A stretch of DNA of 64,000 nucleotides from Anaerosolibacter sp. GTDB lineage: Bacteria; Bacillota; Clostridia; Peptostreptococcales; Thermotaleaceae. The stretch lies in NCBI RefSeq assembly GCF_029240175.1, contig NZ_JARBTM010000005.1, forward strand, positions 1 to 64,000. The letters are read 5' to 3'. The translations under genes were made by a program, and so were the position numbers. Shown piece by piece: positions 1 to 10,428 of the stretch. Position 1 is the first letter of the stretch, and each line of letters starts with the position of its first letter. The notes under the pieces are model-generated. The model made no database searches, had not been told where the DNA came from, and was given only the letters and a program-made list of their open reading frames with translations.

Positions 1-576
1 GTTTTCAAAGTCTAAGAACACATCGGGTTCATCCATAATGATTAAATCTGGACTTTTAAGCATTTCCTTAATGACCTGAATAAGTTTAAATTCCCCACCA
101 CTAAGCTCAGTTACCATTTGGTTTTTCTGCTTGGTGAGGTTTGCTAGATATAGTTTCTTATCAATATTGCTTTCGAAATCATTTCCACCAATCGCATCAA
201 ATACATCTAAAGCTTGTTGGTACCTTTCTATCAAAGCATCAATATCCGAAGATGTTTCCATTTCAGCACAAATAGATGCTATCTCATTTTGTAGCTTAAT
301 AGATTCTTCTCCTATATATTCGAAAACTGTAGTTTCTTTTGTTTTGTCTAGTTGCGGGAACTGACTTACATATCCAATTCTACAATCTGGGTCAATCTTT
401 AATATTCCATCGAACAAATATTTTTCTGGATCCATAATTATATCTACCAGTGTACTTTTTCCACTGCCACTTGATCCTATGAAAGCACAATGCTGTCCAT
501 CTTCTAGTGTAAATGAAATCTTATTATATAGATCCTTCTGGGGAAATGAGTAGGACAAATTATCAACTTTTATCAT
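1..576 (-). CDS. ABC-F type ribosomal protection protein (N-terminal part, cut by window edge)
   Basis: The visible 192 codons are the first ATPase domain of an ABC-F protein, a soluble twin-ATPase without membrane segments. Resistance members bind the ribosome and displace antibiotics. Walker A GSSGSGKST is at residues 34-42, the signature LSGGE at 158-162 and Walker B DLIIMDEPD at 177-185. The sequence style resembles clostridial CplR-like proteins (lincosamide, pleuromutilin, streptogramin A protection), but that assignment is from memory and not tested. The start is ATG at 576-574, preceded by a GAGG site. A short upstream ORF and a terminator precede it, which fits drug-inducible attenuation. 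The C-terminal half lies outside the window. Confidence 0.85.
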   Translation of the reverse strand, partial: MIKVDNLSYSFPQKDLYNKISFTLEDGQHCAFIGSSGSGKSTLVDIIMDPEKYLFDGILKIDPDCRIGYVSQFPQLDKTKETTVFEYIGEESIKLQNEIASICAEMETSSDIDALIERYQQALDVFDAIGGNDFESNIDKKLYLANLTKQKNQMVTELSGGEFKLIQVIKEMLKSPDLIIMDEPDVFLDFEN

Positions 577-607
577 ATTATTACCTCGCTATATCACTAA
601 AATCACT

Positions 608-636
608 AAAAAAGAGCCTATAAGAATAAGCTCTTT
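608..636 (-). terminator. Leader terminator/attenuator of the ABC-F gene
   Basis: Read on the minus strand, AAAGAGC (636-630) pairs with GCTCTTT (617-611) and is followed by a run of T (613-608). It lies about 32 bases upstream of the ABC-F start and inside its predicted transcript, so it would act as a premature terminator. Confidence 0.6.
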
Positions 637-639
637 AAT

Positions 640-708
640 TTATAATATTCCCATGTAATCAATTATTATTTTGTAAAGACACTTGTTAGAGTTTATCATT
701 GGTAGCAT
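640..708 (-). CDS. Candidate 22-codon leader peptide upstream of the ABC-F gene
   Basis: An ATG at 708 opens 22 codons (MLPMINSNKCLYKIIIDYMG then IL) ending in TAA at 642-640, just before the attenuator hairpin. No strong ribosome binding site is visible. Short leader ORFs ending before a terminator are known upstream of several ABC-F resistance genes, where ribosome stalling by the drug permits read-through. Here the arrangement is seen directly, and the function is inferred. Confidence 0.4.
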   Translation of the reverse strand: MLPMINSNKCLYKIIIDYMGIL

Positions 709-731
709 AACACTTTTTACGACTAAGTTCA

Positions 732-760
732 ATCTTATTTGATATTTTTCTGAAAATCAA
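732..760 (-). promoter_or_regulatory. Candidate promoter of the ABC-F transcript
   Basis: On the minus strand a TTGATT box (760-755) and a TAAGAT box (737-732) are 17 bases apart. Transcription would begin near 725, placing the leader ORF and the terminator in the mRNA leader. Confidence 0.45.
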
Positions 761-774
761 ATTGAGCCTATGTA

Positions 775-803
775 TTGACTGATTATTTTTAGAGGAGTAT
801 AAT
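775..803 (+). promoter_or_regulatory. Promoter of the MarR-family gene
   Basis: TTGACT (775-780) and TATAAT (798-803) have an ideal 17-base spacing. The MarR-type operator follows directly at 807-820, so bound repressor would cover the transcription start. Confidence 0.75.
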
Positions 804-806
804 ATG

Positions 807-820
807 GTTGTCTTGACAAC
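807..820. promoter_or_regulatory. Inverted-repeat operator O1 (MarR-type)
   Basis: GTTGTCTTGACAAC is an inverted repeat placed just downstream of the -10 box of the MarR gene. A near-identical site occurs at 1280-1293 upstream of the next gene. MarR dimers typically bind such palindromes, so autoregulation is likely. Confidence 0.7.
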
Positions 821-828
821 TAAAAGGG

Positions 829-1263
829 GTGATAGAAATAGAATTTAAATTAGATGATTCATTAGGATTTATTTTAAATAGAACGAATACAAAATTAAAA
901 AATGAAATGTTTCAACGATTCAAAGAATATGACATTACGCCAGAACAATGGTCTGTACTTAACTGCCTATGGGTACAAGATGGTGCCACTCCAAAAGAGT
1001 TGGCAGATAACATCTATAAAGATAAACCAAATACTAACCGCATACTTGAGAAATTGCAAAAGAAAGTATTAATCATTCGAAAACCCCATCCTGTAGATAA
1101 AAGAGCTTTTCAAATCTTTTTGACTGATCGTGGCTGGGCATTGAGGGAGGAATTAATTCCTATAGTTATGAAATTACTAGAGGAAGCAACAATAGGAATA
1201 GAAAGAAATAAAGTCACAGAAATGAAAAAAATGTTAAATCAAATATTTGATAATCTTAAATAG
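829..1263 (+). CDS. MarR-family transcriptional regulator
   Basis: This 144-residue protein has the usual MarR length and layout: an N-terminal dimerisation helix, then a winged helix around residues 40-100 (ITPEQWSVLNCLW, ATPKELADNIYKDKPNTNRI, wing near PVDKRAFQIFLTDRG) and a C-terminal helix. It would be a cytosolic, ligand- or redox-responsive repressor. The GTG at 829 overlaps the Shine-Dalgarno-like AAAAGGGGTGAT, so the exact start is uncertain, but no later in-frame ATG occurs before residue 25. Matching palindromes upstream of this gene and of the next one suggest that it controls itself and the DUF169 gene. Confidence 0.85.
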   Translation: MIEIEFKLDDSLGFILNRTNTKLKNEMFQRFKEYDITPEQWSVLNCLWVQDGATPKELADNIYKDKPNTNRILEKLQKKVLIIRKPHPVDKRAFQIFLTDRGWALREELIPIVMKLLEEATIGIERNKVTEMKKMLNQIFDNLK

Positions 1264-1279
1264 TATTTTTATCATTGTG

Positions 1280-1293
1280 GTTGTTTTGACAAC
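1280..1293. promoter_or_regulatory. Inverted-repeat operator O2 (MarR-type)
   Basis: GTTGTTTTGACAAC differs from O1 by one base and is followed, as O1 is, by TAAA. It sits 62 bases upstream of the DUF169 start, so that gene is probably the target of the neighbouring MarR regulator. Confidence 0.65.
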
Positions 1294-1354
1294 TAAATGA
1301 TAAAATTGAAAGTTATATGATATGCCATATCGCAATAAGAAAAGGAGTGTTAAT

Positions 1355-2071
1355 ATGAAAAGTAGAATTGCTGATTCTATCAAGCTGAAAAGTCAGCCGG
1401 TTGCCGTATTTCGTTCAAACTCCAAACCCGAGAATGGCTTACACTTTCAAGAAGGAAAATGGGGTTGCGTTATTTCAATGTTAGATGCTGCAGCCAAAGG
1501 GCGCGTGGCAGTATTTGATGATAAGACCACCAATTGTCCGGGTGGTAAAGTGGGTCTTGGATTCAACCGCTTTCAATTAGGTTTTATCGAATACTTTTTA
1601 TCTACTGGTGTTCCCTGCGGTAAGGAAGGAGAATTTTACAAGAAGAATCCTGAGTTAGCAGCGAAATTTGTATCTGAATTACCAGAAGTTACATCTCCAA
1701 GGTATATTATTTTTAAACCGCTATCGGAATTGACTGAAGATGAAATACCAGAAATCATCATCTTTCTAGCCAATGCAGACCAACTTTCTGCATTGATGTG
1801 GTTCGCCAATTATGACAAATCAACCCAAAACAACGTTAAGATAGATTTTGGTTCGGGTTGTCAGCAGTCTATACTATATGCTTTATCACAAGCTGAGGGG
1901 AAGGATCCGAAGTGTATTATCGGACTAACTGACCCTTCTGCAAGAAAGTTTATCAACAAAGATATCCTTTCATTCAGCATTCCCTATAAACGCTTTTTAG
2001 AGTTAGAAGAGCAAGTGGAAGAGAGTTTTTTAACTAAAGAAACATGGTTACAAATTGCTGAAAGGATTTAG
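1355..2071 (+). CDS. DUF169 family protein
   Basis: The 238-residue product matches the DUF169 family in length and in its conserved pieces: KLKSQPVAV near the N-terminus, [15 protein letters not shown], and a Cys-Pro-Gly-Gly motif ([10 protein letters not shown]) near residue 60. The biochemical role of the family is not established. Several conserved cysteines suggest metal or cofactor binding. An AAAGGAG site sets the ATG at 1355 rather than the in-frame ATG at 1322. The gene follows a MarR regulator, and the two share operator sequences, so it is probably induced by whatever the regulator senses. Confidence 0.75.
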   Translation: MKSRIADSIKLKSQPVAVFRSNSKPENGLHFQEGKWGCVISMLDAAAKGRVAVFDDKTTNCPGGKVGLGFNRFQLGFIEYFLSTGVPCGKEGEFYKKNPELAAKFVSELPEVTSPRYIIFKPLSELTEDEIPEIIIFLANADQLSALMWFANYDKSTQNNVKIDFGSGCQQSILYALSQAEGKDPKCIIGLTDPSARKFINKDILSFSIPYKRFLELEEQVEESFLTKETWLQIAERI

Positions 2072-2158
2072 TTAAAGAAATGAGTTCCTATTTTATCATG
2101 TGTTGGATATAAAATAAGTATTAAATCAATCAAGAAGAAGTGAATTAATAGGAGGGCT

Positions 2159-2524
2159 ATGATGAAATTCTGTTGGAGTACGTTAAGCGTAAAGAATATG
2201 GAGGAATCACTGAAATTTTATGAAGAGATAGTAGGACTTAAAGTGGATAGAAGATTTATGGCTGGACCAGAAGTTGAAATTGTATTTTTAGGTGACGGAG
2301 AAACAAAGGTTGAATTAATATGTAATAAAAATGAAAAAGAAGTAAGCATCGGAAAAGATATTTCATGGGGTTTCGAAGTTAAATCTGTTGATGAGATGAT
2401 TAGGAGAGTTAAAGAAAAAGGGATAGCCATCGAAGGCGGGCCTTTCCAACCCAATCCACATGTAAAGTTTTTCTATATATTGGATCCAAATGGATTAAAA
2501 GTTCAGTTTGTAGAAAATATGTAG
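2159..2524 (+). CDS. VOC (glyoxalase/bleomycin resistance) family protein
   Basis: At 121 residues this is a single-chain vicinal oxygen chelate protein with two beta-alpha-beta-beta-beta modules: CWSTLSVKNMEESLKFYEEIVGL at the N-terminus and FFYILDPNGLKVQFVENM at the C-terminus. The terminal Glu in QFVE is the position that binds metal in glyoxalase-type enzymes. The first module has no clear His ligand (CWSTL rather than the usual H...), so it may be a binding protein rather than a lyase. GGAGGG precedes two tandem ATG codons at 2159 and 2162; the first was kept. Substrate unknown. Confidence 0.8.
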   Translation: MMKFCWSTLSVKNMEESLKFYEEIVGLKVDRRFMAGPEVEIVFLGDGETKVELICNKNEKEVSIGKDISWGFEVKSVDEMIRRVKEKGIAIEGGPFQPNPHVKFFYILDPNGLKVQFVENM

Positions 2525-2584
2525 GATATTTTAATAACTGTAAAATTCCTATGATAGTCATCTATGATAGGCATAAATACGGGC

Positions 2585-2609
2585 CCGGATAGGATTATTT
2601 ACCTACCGG
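2585..2609 (+). terminator. Terminator after the VOC gene
   Basis: CCGGATAGG and CCTACCGG form an imperfect stem followed by CTTTTATTG. Confidence 0.5.
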
Positions 2610-2826
2610 CTTTTATTGTTTCATAAATACCTTTCGACCCACTGTGTGACAGGGAATGGCGCTACTCTGTCGCTTTACTTTTTTTTATACGGATAGTATG
2701 GTATGATAAAAAATGTGTAATAAAAGATCAGCGAAAAGCTTGGTCCGAGAAATCTCATATATATCAGAAATCAGAAGGAAAAAATACGTGACAGAGGAGG
2801 GTTCTTTGTCACATTTATGTTTCTAA

Positions 2827-2884
2827 GATTATATATGCCAACTGCAATACACCACACATGAAGAGACAGTTTGTCTTTTTAAGC
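2827..2884 (+). repeat. Dispersed repeat, copy A
   Basis: This copy carries the family core ATATGCCAACTGCAATACAC, then CATGAAGAGACAGTTTG. It aligns with copies at 6247, 10347, 11358, 11563, 18393 and 21546, all in spacers and all in the same orientation. The 3' half is more diverged than in other copies. Confidence 0.6.
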
Positions 2885-3001
2885 GAAAATAATCAGTGAA
2901 ATCAAGGCTTTTGGCCTATAGTATTGTTGAATTTATTGTATGCTTTAAGGCTATGGAAGCTAAATGAATAAATTATTAGTATAATTAGGAAGTGAAGATA
3001 A

Positions 3002-3820
3002 ATGAAAACAAGACAAAAAACAATATTTCTCAAAATAATGGTCTTTTTTATGCTTATCATTTCCTTTTTTCTTCCCTCAATTAAATCATTCATAAACCAA
3101 ACGATGAATAGAGAATTCATGGAAAGGGTTGTCAAATATGCCCTTCCAGCAAATATAAAGATAGTTCAACTAAAATACAGGAACGAAGGAAACAGTAGTT
3201 CCACATCAGTATCAGCAGGTGCCAGTGGAGTAATTATCCGTAAGGAAAGTAATAAGTACTATGCGCTTACAGCCAAGCATGTGGTTACAGAAAATGATGA
3301 TATTGATAAAACTCAAATTGTTGTTATGGGGTATGATGATCTAGACTTTAAAGATTATCTAAGCAGAGGAGGAGCATTTCAGGGAATAGTCAATTATTAT
3401 CAGCAATTTCCAGAAGCTGTAATCGAATACTCAAATGATAAATATGATTTAGCCTTAATTAGTTTTATTGCTGATGAAGTCTATACAGTTCTACCGGTTG
3501 CAGATGAAATACCTGAGTATGGAGATATAGTTGCATCTATGAGTAATCCATACCGTAAAAGAAATATAGTTACAGCTGGAAAAATAAGCAGCAGAAAACC
3601 AAGACCCTTTGGTGATGAAGCAGGAAAAATGCAATATCCAATGATTAAGCATACAGCAATATTATCAGAGGGTAGCAGTGGCAGCGCTTTACTGAATGAA
3701 AATTTGGAAGTCGTTGGTATAAATTTAGGTGGAAATGAGAATGTATTTCGTAATTTCATTTCAGGAATGGCGATGCCAAGCGACCGAATCCGTGCTTTTT
3801 TAGAGGAATGGGAAAATTAA
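3002..3820 (+). CDS. Membrane-anchored trypsin-like (S1C/HtrA-type) serine protease
   Basis: A single N-terminal membrane helix (about residues 9-25) is followed by a chymotrypsin-fold protease domain facing outward. The catalytic triad is visible as His93 in LTAKHVV, Asp149 in DLALISF and Ser226 in GSSGSALL. The usual GNSGG is changed to GSSGS but the nucleophile is kept. At 272 residues there is no room for a C-terminal PDZ domain, so it is a minimal relative of HtrA. It stands alone between spacers. The ATG at 3002 follows GGAAGTGA. A role in envelope protein quality control is inferred from family knowledge only. Confidence 0.8.
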   Translation: MKTRQKTIFLKIMVFFMLIISFFLPSIKSFINQTMNREFMERVVKYALPANIKIVQLKYRNEGNSSSTSVSAGASGVIIRKESNKYYALTAKHVVTENDDIDKTQIVVMGYDDLDFKDYLSRGGAFQGIVNYYQQFPEAVIEYSNDKYDLALISFIADEVYTVLPVADEIPEYGDIVASMSNPYRKRNIVTAGKISSRKPRPFGDEAGKMQYPMIKHTAILSEGSSGSALLNENLEVVGINLGGNENVFRNFISGMAMPSDRIRAFLEEWEN

Positions 3821-3885
3821 GATGCTAGTATTGCATGAAGATTTGAATTGAGTCTTATGAAGGATTAATTAGAGGAGGTTAGGTT

Positions 3886-5010
3886 ATGAAAATTTCAAAG
3901 AAAGATGCATTGATATGGTTTGAATTGTTTTCTATCATGCCTGAGGAAGAGGAAATGAGTACAAAACATGAAGAAATCATTTACGCTACTTTTGCGCAAA
4001 TAGAGGCAGCGATCGATCATAGAAATGATACGTTAATGTCGGAAATTAGCGGTTTGAAAACCTTGGAGAATAGAACTTTTTTCGTGGGAAATGAAAGCAA
4101 ATTCCCAAATGGATGTCGTTCTTGTTTGTTGGGCACTGGGTTGAGTGCAATTAGGAAAACGAATAAATGTAACATAGAATGTAAGTTCTGTTATAATTAT
4201 GGACAACTAGAAGATATTCCGCCAGTTGGTGAAGGTATGTGGGAAATTGGGGGCACTAAATTTTATGAGAAAGATATTGATTTACTTCTTTCCATCCACC
4301 AGAAACCCTCTGGCATTTCCTATGTTTATTTAGAGCCATTCATGGAAATTGAAAAATACTATTCGGTGATAAAGAAATTTAGTGATGCGGGGATTCACCA
4401 ACATCTATATACAAATGGCATTTTAGCTACGGAAGAGACATTAAAAGCATTAGGTGAAGCCGGTCTTAACGAGATACGTTTCAACCTGGGTGCTGCTAAG
4501 TGTTCAGACAAAGTTATTAAAAATATTGGCATAGCGAAAAAATATATTAAAAATGTAGGTATTGAAACACCAATGACTCCTGAGTTTTTCGAAGCTTTTT
4601 TAAAGAAAAAGCAAGGGATCTTCGAGACAAAACTCGATTTTATCAATTGTGCAGAATTACATTTAAATGAGAATAACATAGACAATTATTATGGGGAAAA
4701 CATGTATATTTCTAGACATGGCTATATATCTCCGATTTGGAGTAGGGAATTAACACTGAAATTCATGAAAATAGCTGTTGAAGAAAACTGGGATTTAGCA
4801 GTTCATGATTGTTCAAACTATACAAAATTTGCCAGAGGTTTAAATTTGAGCAGCAAAGCGGGGATGTGGTTCGGAGCTAGTAATTATGCTTGTGAGTTTT
4901 CTAGGATTCCATACGAAGTATTTTTACCAATTCTGCGTGATGACAATTTCAAATTTTTAAGTGAAGAAGAATTACCTGAAGACTACAAACCCGCAGAGAT
5001 GAATTATTAA
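3886..5010 (+). CDS. Radical SAM protein of unknown function
   Basis: The CxxxCxxC iron-sulfur motif is at Cys95, Cys99 and Cys102 (KCNIECKFCYNYG), so the protein should cleave S-adenosylmethionine to start a radical reaction. An extra CRSC pair at 77-80 (FPNGCRSCLLGTG) could bind a second cluster or zinc. The barrel continues through YLEPFMEI, HLYTNGI and GLNEIRFNLG. There is no SPASM-type cysteine-rich tail, but a few late cysteines occur (Cys near residues 307 and 331). GAGGAGG precedes the ATG at 3886. No partner gene is adjacent, so the substrate cannot be guessed. Confidence 0.8.
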   Translation: MKISKKDALIWFELFSIMPEEEEMSTKHEEIIYATFAQIEAAIDHRNDTLMSEISGLKTLENRTFFVGNESKFPNGCRSCLLGTGLSAIRKTNKCNIECKFCYNYGQLEDIPPVGEGMWEIGGTKFYEKDIDLLLSIHQKPSGISYVYLEPFMEIEKYYSVIKKFSDAGIHQHLYTNGILATEETLKALGEAGLNEIRFNLGAAKCSDKVIKNIGIAKKYIKNVGIETPMTPEFFEAFLKKKQGIFETKLDFINCAELHLNENNIDNYYGENMYISRHGYISPIWSRELTLKFMKIAVEENWDLAVHDCSNYTKFARGLNLSSKAGMWFGASNYACEFSRIPYEVFLPILRDDNFKFLSEEELPEDYKPAEMNY

Positions 5011-5095
5011 TTACAGTGGGAATGAAATTAGGTTCTTAACGATTTTATCAAGTATCGAGCAAAATAATTCAGAGACAAGGAGAGGAGAGCCTAAC

Positions 5096-5461
5096 ATGGA
5101 AAACGTATCAAATGCAAATAAATTGGAATCAATAAAATCCTTCCAATCATCAATCAGTAAATCCGAAAATGCCTTGGCTCAGATGACTCATAAAGGTGCA
5201 AATACTACCTTGTTAGAGAAACGACTCAAGGCTCTTTATATTGGCTTAGCCATGTTAGAATACGTTTGGAATCAAAGACTCCACAATTATACCCGGGAAG
5301 AATTAGTTGAAGCTCGCCATGTTCTTACTGGTTTACTCCCATCCATTGAGGCTGTTTATGCTAAATCAAAGGCAGGAAGTCCTCAAAGAACGCTTTTAGA
5401 AAGAAGAATTAAAGCGTTGGAACTAGCTGTTCAAGCGATCGACGATATTTTCAATGAATAA
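5096..5461 (+). CDS. Small helical protein with an internal duplication
   Basis: No family was recognised. The 121 residues are predicted all-helical and consist of two similar halves. Around residues 37-60 it reads NTTLLEKRLKALYIGLAMLE, and around 96-119 it reads QRTLLERRIKALELAVQAID. Each half ends in an aromatic-Asn turn (VWNQ, IFNE). There is no signal peptide or membrane segment. AAGGAGAGGAG sets the ATG at 5096. It stands between a radical SAM gene and a methyltransferase gene in the same direction but with spacers of about 90-110 bases, so operon membership is uncertain. Confidence 0.7.
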   Translation: MENVSNANKLESIKSFQSSISKSENALAQMTHKGANTTLLEKRLKALYIGLAMLEYVWNQRLHNYTREELVEARHVLTGLLPSIEAVYAKSKAGSPQRTLLERRIKALELAVQAIDDIFNE

Positions 5462-5572
5462 CGTATCTAAACAGATAGAGTATTTCAGAAACTCTCATAG
5501 GGTAACCTTATTATATTGATGTTGTAGTATGTATGTGGGTTTTTAAGATTAAGACAGATTGGAGAGATAATC

Positions 5573-6175
5573 ATGGGAAATACCGATATCTTTGAAATGA
5601 TGGCTAATAGATATGATACTATTGAAAGAATCCAAATTGCTAAGTTGACATCAGATGCCATTCGTGAATATTTAGTCGACGCAAATAATAAGAATGCTAT
5701 TGATTTTGGGTGTGGAACTGGTCTTGTTGGATTGAACTTATTAAATGAGTTCAATTCTATGCTTTTTCTGGATACCTCGCAAAATATGATTGATAAAATA
5801 AAACAAAAAATTACCCACTTAAATATTCCAGATGTAGATACATTATGCTTTGATCTCGAAAAAGAAAGTCTATCGGATTTACATGCTGACTATATTTTTA
5901 TGGCTCAGGTTTTACTCCACATTAATGATGTAGAGTTAGTTTTATCAAGGCTATATGATGTTCTAAGTACAGGAGGACATTTACTAATCGTAGATTTTAA
6001 TAAAAATGAAGAAATCGTCTCAGAGATGGTTCATAACGGATTTGAACAAGAAAAGCTTATCGATCTCTTGAACAAAATAGGGTATAAAGAAATTCAATCC
6101 AAAACTTTTTATACTGGAAGTAAAATATTCATGGGTCATGACGCTTCTTTATTTATACTTGATTCTCAAAAATAA
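5573..6175 (+). CDS. Class I SAM-dependent methyltransferase
   Basis: This 200-residue cytosolic enzyme shows the Rossmann methyltransferase motif I as NAIDFGCGTGLVGLNLL (about residues 42-58), motif II LFLDTSQNMI, motif III-like LCFDLEKES and motif IV DYIFMAQVLLHI. A GGHLLIVDF strand follows, as in UbiE/Methyltransf_11-type enzymes. The acceptor substrate cannot be deduced. The ATG at 5573 follows GGAGAG. The downstream gap carries a dispersed repeat and a terminator, so it is probably the end of a transcription unit. Confidence 0.85.
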   Translation: MGNTDIFEMMANRYDTIERIQIAKLTSDAIREYLVDANNKNAIDFGCGTGLVGLNLLNEFNSMLFLDTSQNMIDKIKQKITHLNIPDVDTLCFDLEKESLSDLHADYIFMAQVLLHINDVELVLSRLYDVLSTGGHLLIVDFNKNEEIVSEMVHNGFEQEKLIDLLNKIGYKEIQSKTFYTGSKIFMGHDASLFILDSQK

Positions 6176-6246
6176 ACTTCAAGACAGATACTTTTAGCGC
6201 TGTTGCTATAATTAAGGTGCCAACTACTGCAATTTCGTACAGATTT

Positions 6247-6300
6247 ACAATATGCTAAGAAGAACATACCATCCGTGTTGAGGTAGTTGTGAGAAAAGAG
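6247..6300 (+). repeat. Dispersed repeat, copy B
   Basis: It contains ATATGCTAAGAAGAACATAC, CATCCGTGTTGAGGTAGTTG and GAGAAAAGAG and aligns with the other copies. It is followed within 20 bases by the TTCCCTCA-type hairpin at 6319. Confidence 0.6.
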
Positions 6301-6318
6301 AAAATGAAGTGTGTTTTT

Positions 6319-6348
6319 GTTCCCTCAAACAGATTAGTTTGGGGGAAC
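6319..6348 (+). terminator. TTCCCTCA-type terminator T1
   Basis: GTTCCCTCAAAC (6319-6330) pairs with GTTTGGGGGAAC (6337-6348) and is followed by TTTG. It is one of five terminators in the window that share the TTCCCTCA stem sequence. Confidence 0.7.
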
Positions 6349-6463
6349 TTTGTTTAAGGGCTCAAGCACTGGTCAATATTAAGATGATTTGCTGTAAATA
6401 AAAATTATGTTGATAATATTTTTATAATCTACTACCCTTTTAGTATAGCGTTAACAGGGGGAG

Positions 6464-7210
6464 ATGATTTGTATATACAATTTATATGATATGTTTTTTA
6501 AACGCAAGTCGTTCAGACGTTTTGATGATACGCTGACGCTTTCTTTAGAGGAATTGCAAAATATTGAACAGCACCTTAATGAGGTTGTTCCATTATTGCA
6601 TAATATAAAAATTGAGTATAGGCTTGTTAAACGTGAAGAAACAACATGTAAGCGTGGTGAATACTGTCTTTTGGTGTATAGTGAACAAAAAGAAAATTAC
6701 CTAATAAATGTGGGATATATTCTGGAGCAACTGGATCTCTGGATGGCATTCCATAATATTGGTGCGTGCTGGTATGGCATGGGGAAACCTGATAAGTTAA
6801 AGTGTAATGAACTTGACTATGTGATTATGCTGGCTTTCGGGAAAAGTCTGCTGGAAGAATTTAGGAAAGACTACACAAAGGCAAAACGTAAGGATTTAGA
6901 GGCAATTTGGAGCGGTGAATACTTACCGAATGTCACAAATGTTGTCAGATTTGCTCCGAGTGCCTGCAATTCTCAGCCTTGGCGTGTAGTTCGCGAGAAT
7001 AAATATATCCGAATTTTTCGCTCAACAGAAGTACGTTCGATTATACCTAAGGCAAAGCTTCCATTCTATAATTCCATTGATATGGGAGTATTCCTTTGTT
7101 TTATGGAAATTGCTTTGAGGCACAGTCAATATGAATTCAAGAGGATGCTCTATGAGAATCAAAAGTCCGATGCAGAGCAAATAAAAATTGCGGAATATAC
7201 AATGTATTAA
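6464..7210 (+). CDS. Nitroreductase-fold protein (TM1586-like)
   Basis: The 248-residue product carries FKRKSFRRFDD at the N-terminus and a late FAPSACNSQPWRV motif (about residue 164 on), the double-module pattern of TM1586-like putative nitroreductases that bind FMN. It is a paralogue of the 48665 gene. GGGGGAG directly abuts the ATG at 6464, so translation may instead begin at a later codon such as ATG 6491. It is flanked by long spacers. Substrate unknown; reduction of quinones or nitro compounds is only a family-level guess. Confidence 0.75.
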   Translation: MICIYNLYDMFFKRKSFRRFDDTLTLSLEELQNIEQHLNEVVPLLHNIKIEYRLVKREETTCKRGEYCLLVYSEQKENYLINVGYILEQLDLWMAFHNIGACWYGMGKPDKLKCNELDYVIMLAFGKSLLEEFRKDYTKAKRKDLEAIWSGEYLPNVTNVVRFAPSACNSQPWRVVRENKYIRIFRSTEVRSIIPKAKLPFYNSIDMGVFLCFMEIALRHSQYEFKRMLYENQKSDAEQIKIAEYTMY

Positions 7211-7212
7211 GC

Positions 7213-7317
7213 TTATGTACTTTGGTGTTATATGGTGAGAATCCTTTATTAGCTCTAGACGAAACCCTCAGAAATATTCGAGTGATGGATCGCATTTTAG
7301 CGCAGATATATCATTAA
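7213..7317 (+). pseudogene. Candidate remnant of a Gfo/Idh/MocA-type C-terminus
   Basis: This frame has no good start but reads as a protein tail: YGENPLLALDETLRNIRVMD then RILAQIYH and a stop at 7315-7317. The pattern Gly-Glu-x-Pro followed by a DETLRNIRVMD helix resembles the end of sugar oxidoreductases. It lies in a different frame from the preceding nitroreductase and has no ribosome binding site. It is probably a decayed fragment; the family match is tentative. Confidence 0.35.
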
Positions 7318-7320
7318 ACC

Positions 7321-7360
7321 AGAAAAGATCATGATTATTTAAATAATCGTGATCTTTTCT
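7321..7360. terminator. Forty-base near-perfect palindrome (bidirectional terminator)
   Basis: AGAAAAGATCATGATTATTT and AAATAATCGTGATCTTTTCT match at 19 of 20 paired positions. T-rich flanks on both sides allow termination in either direction. The central AAATTT-like region leaves almost no loop, so it could also extrude as a cruciform. Confidence 0.65.
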
Positions 7361-7534
7361 TGAATGTTTCCTTCTTTGAAAATTAATGCTCTCTACTTTA
7401 ATTATAACATGTAAAAAAATGTAAATCTAGACTATTTGTTTTCATTCACTATTGCTATAATGAAAAAGCCATTCATACGATTTGTTGGAGAGGTATATAG
7501 AATATTTCAAAAAGGTACATTATAGGTAGGCTAG

Positions 7535-10213
<2,679 letters not shown>

Positions 10214-10346
10214 TGGAGAAGATGTTGTCTTGCTCCTGGGGAGCTAAATAAAAGATGAAAGCTAGGAAGGCGGTCCAATCAGGGTCGCTTTTTCAGAAGG
10301 AAAAAAGTAATTACATGAGTCAATTTCAGTTTGTGTTTCAAAGATC

Positions 10347-10407
10347 ATATACATGCTAACTGAAAAACACCATGCATGTGGAGATGGTTGTTGAGATCGT
10401 GAAGAGT
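10347..10407 (+). repeat. Dispersed repeat, copy C
   Basis: It reads CATATACATGCTAACTGAAA, AACACCATGCATGTGGAGAT and GGTTGTTGAGATCGTGAAGA, close to the family consensus. The TTCCCTCA-type hairpin T2 begins about 22 bases later, as in copy B. Confidence 0.65.
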
Positions 10408-10428
10408 AGATAATAAAGAATACACTAC

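Larger units (their letters stand above)
2525..3001. other. Long intergenic region with hairpins and one dispersed repeat
   Basis: No coding sequence was found. The region holds a terminator-like hairpin (2585-2609), a GTGACA...TGTCAC inverted repeat near 2789-2811 and one copy of the dispersed repeat (2827-2884). A GGTCCGAG fragment near 2752 lacks the rest of a guanidine-I riboswitch. Confidence 0.6.

Noticed and set aside
2740-2775. GGTCCGAGAAATC resembles part of the guanidine-I (ykkC) riboswitch core
   Set aside because: The other conserved blocks of that riboswitch are absent, and no guanidine-related gene follows.
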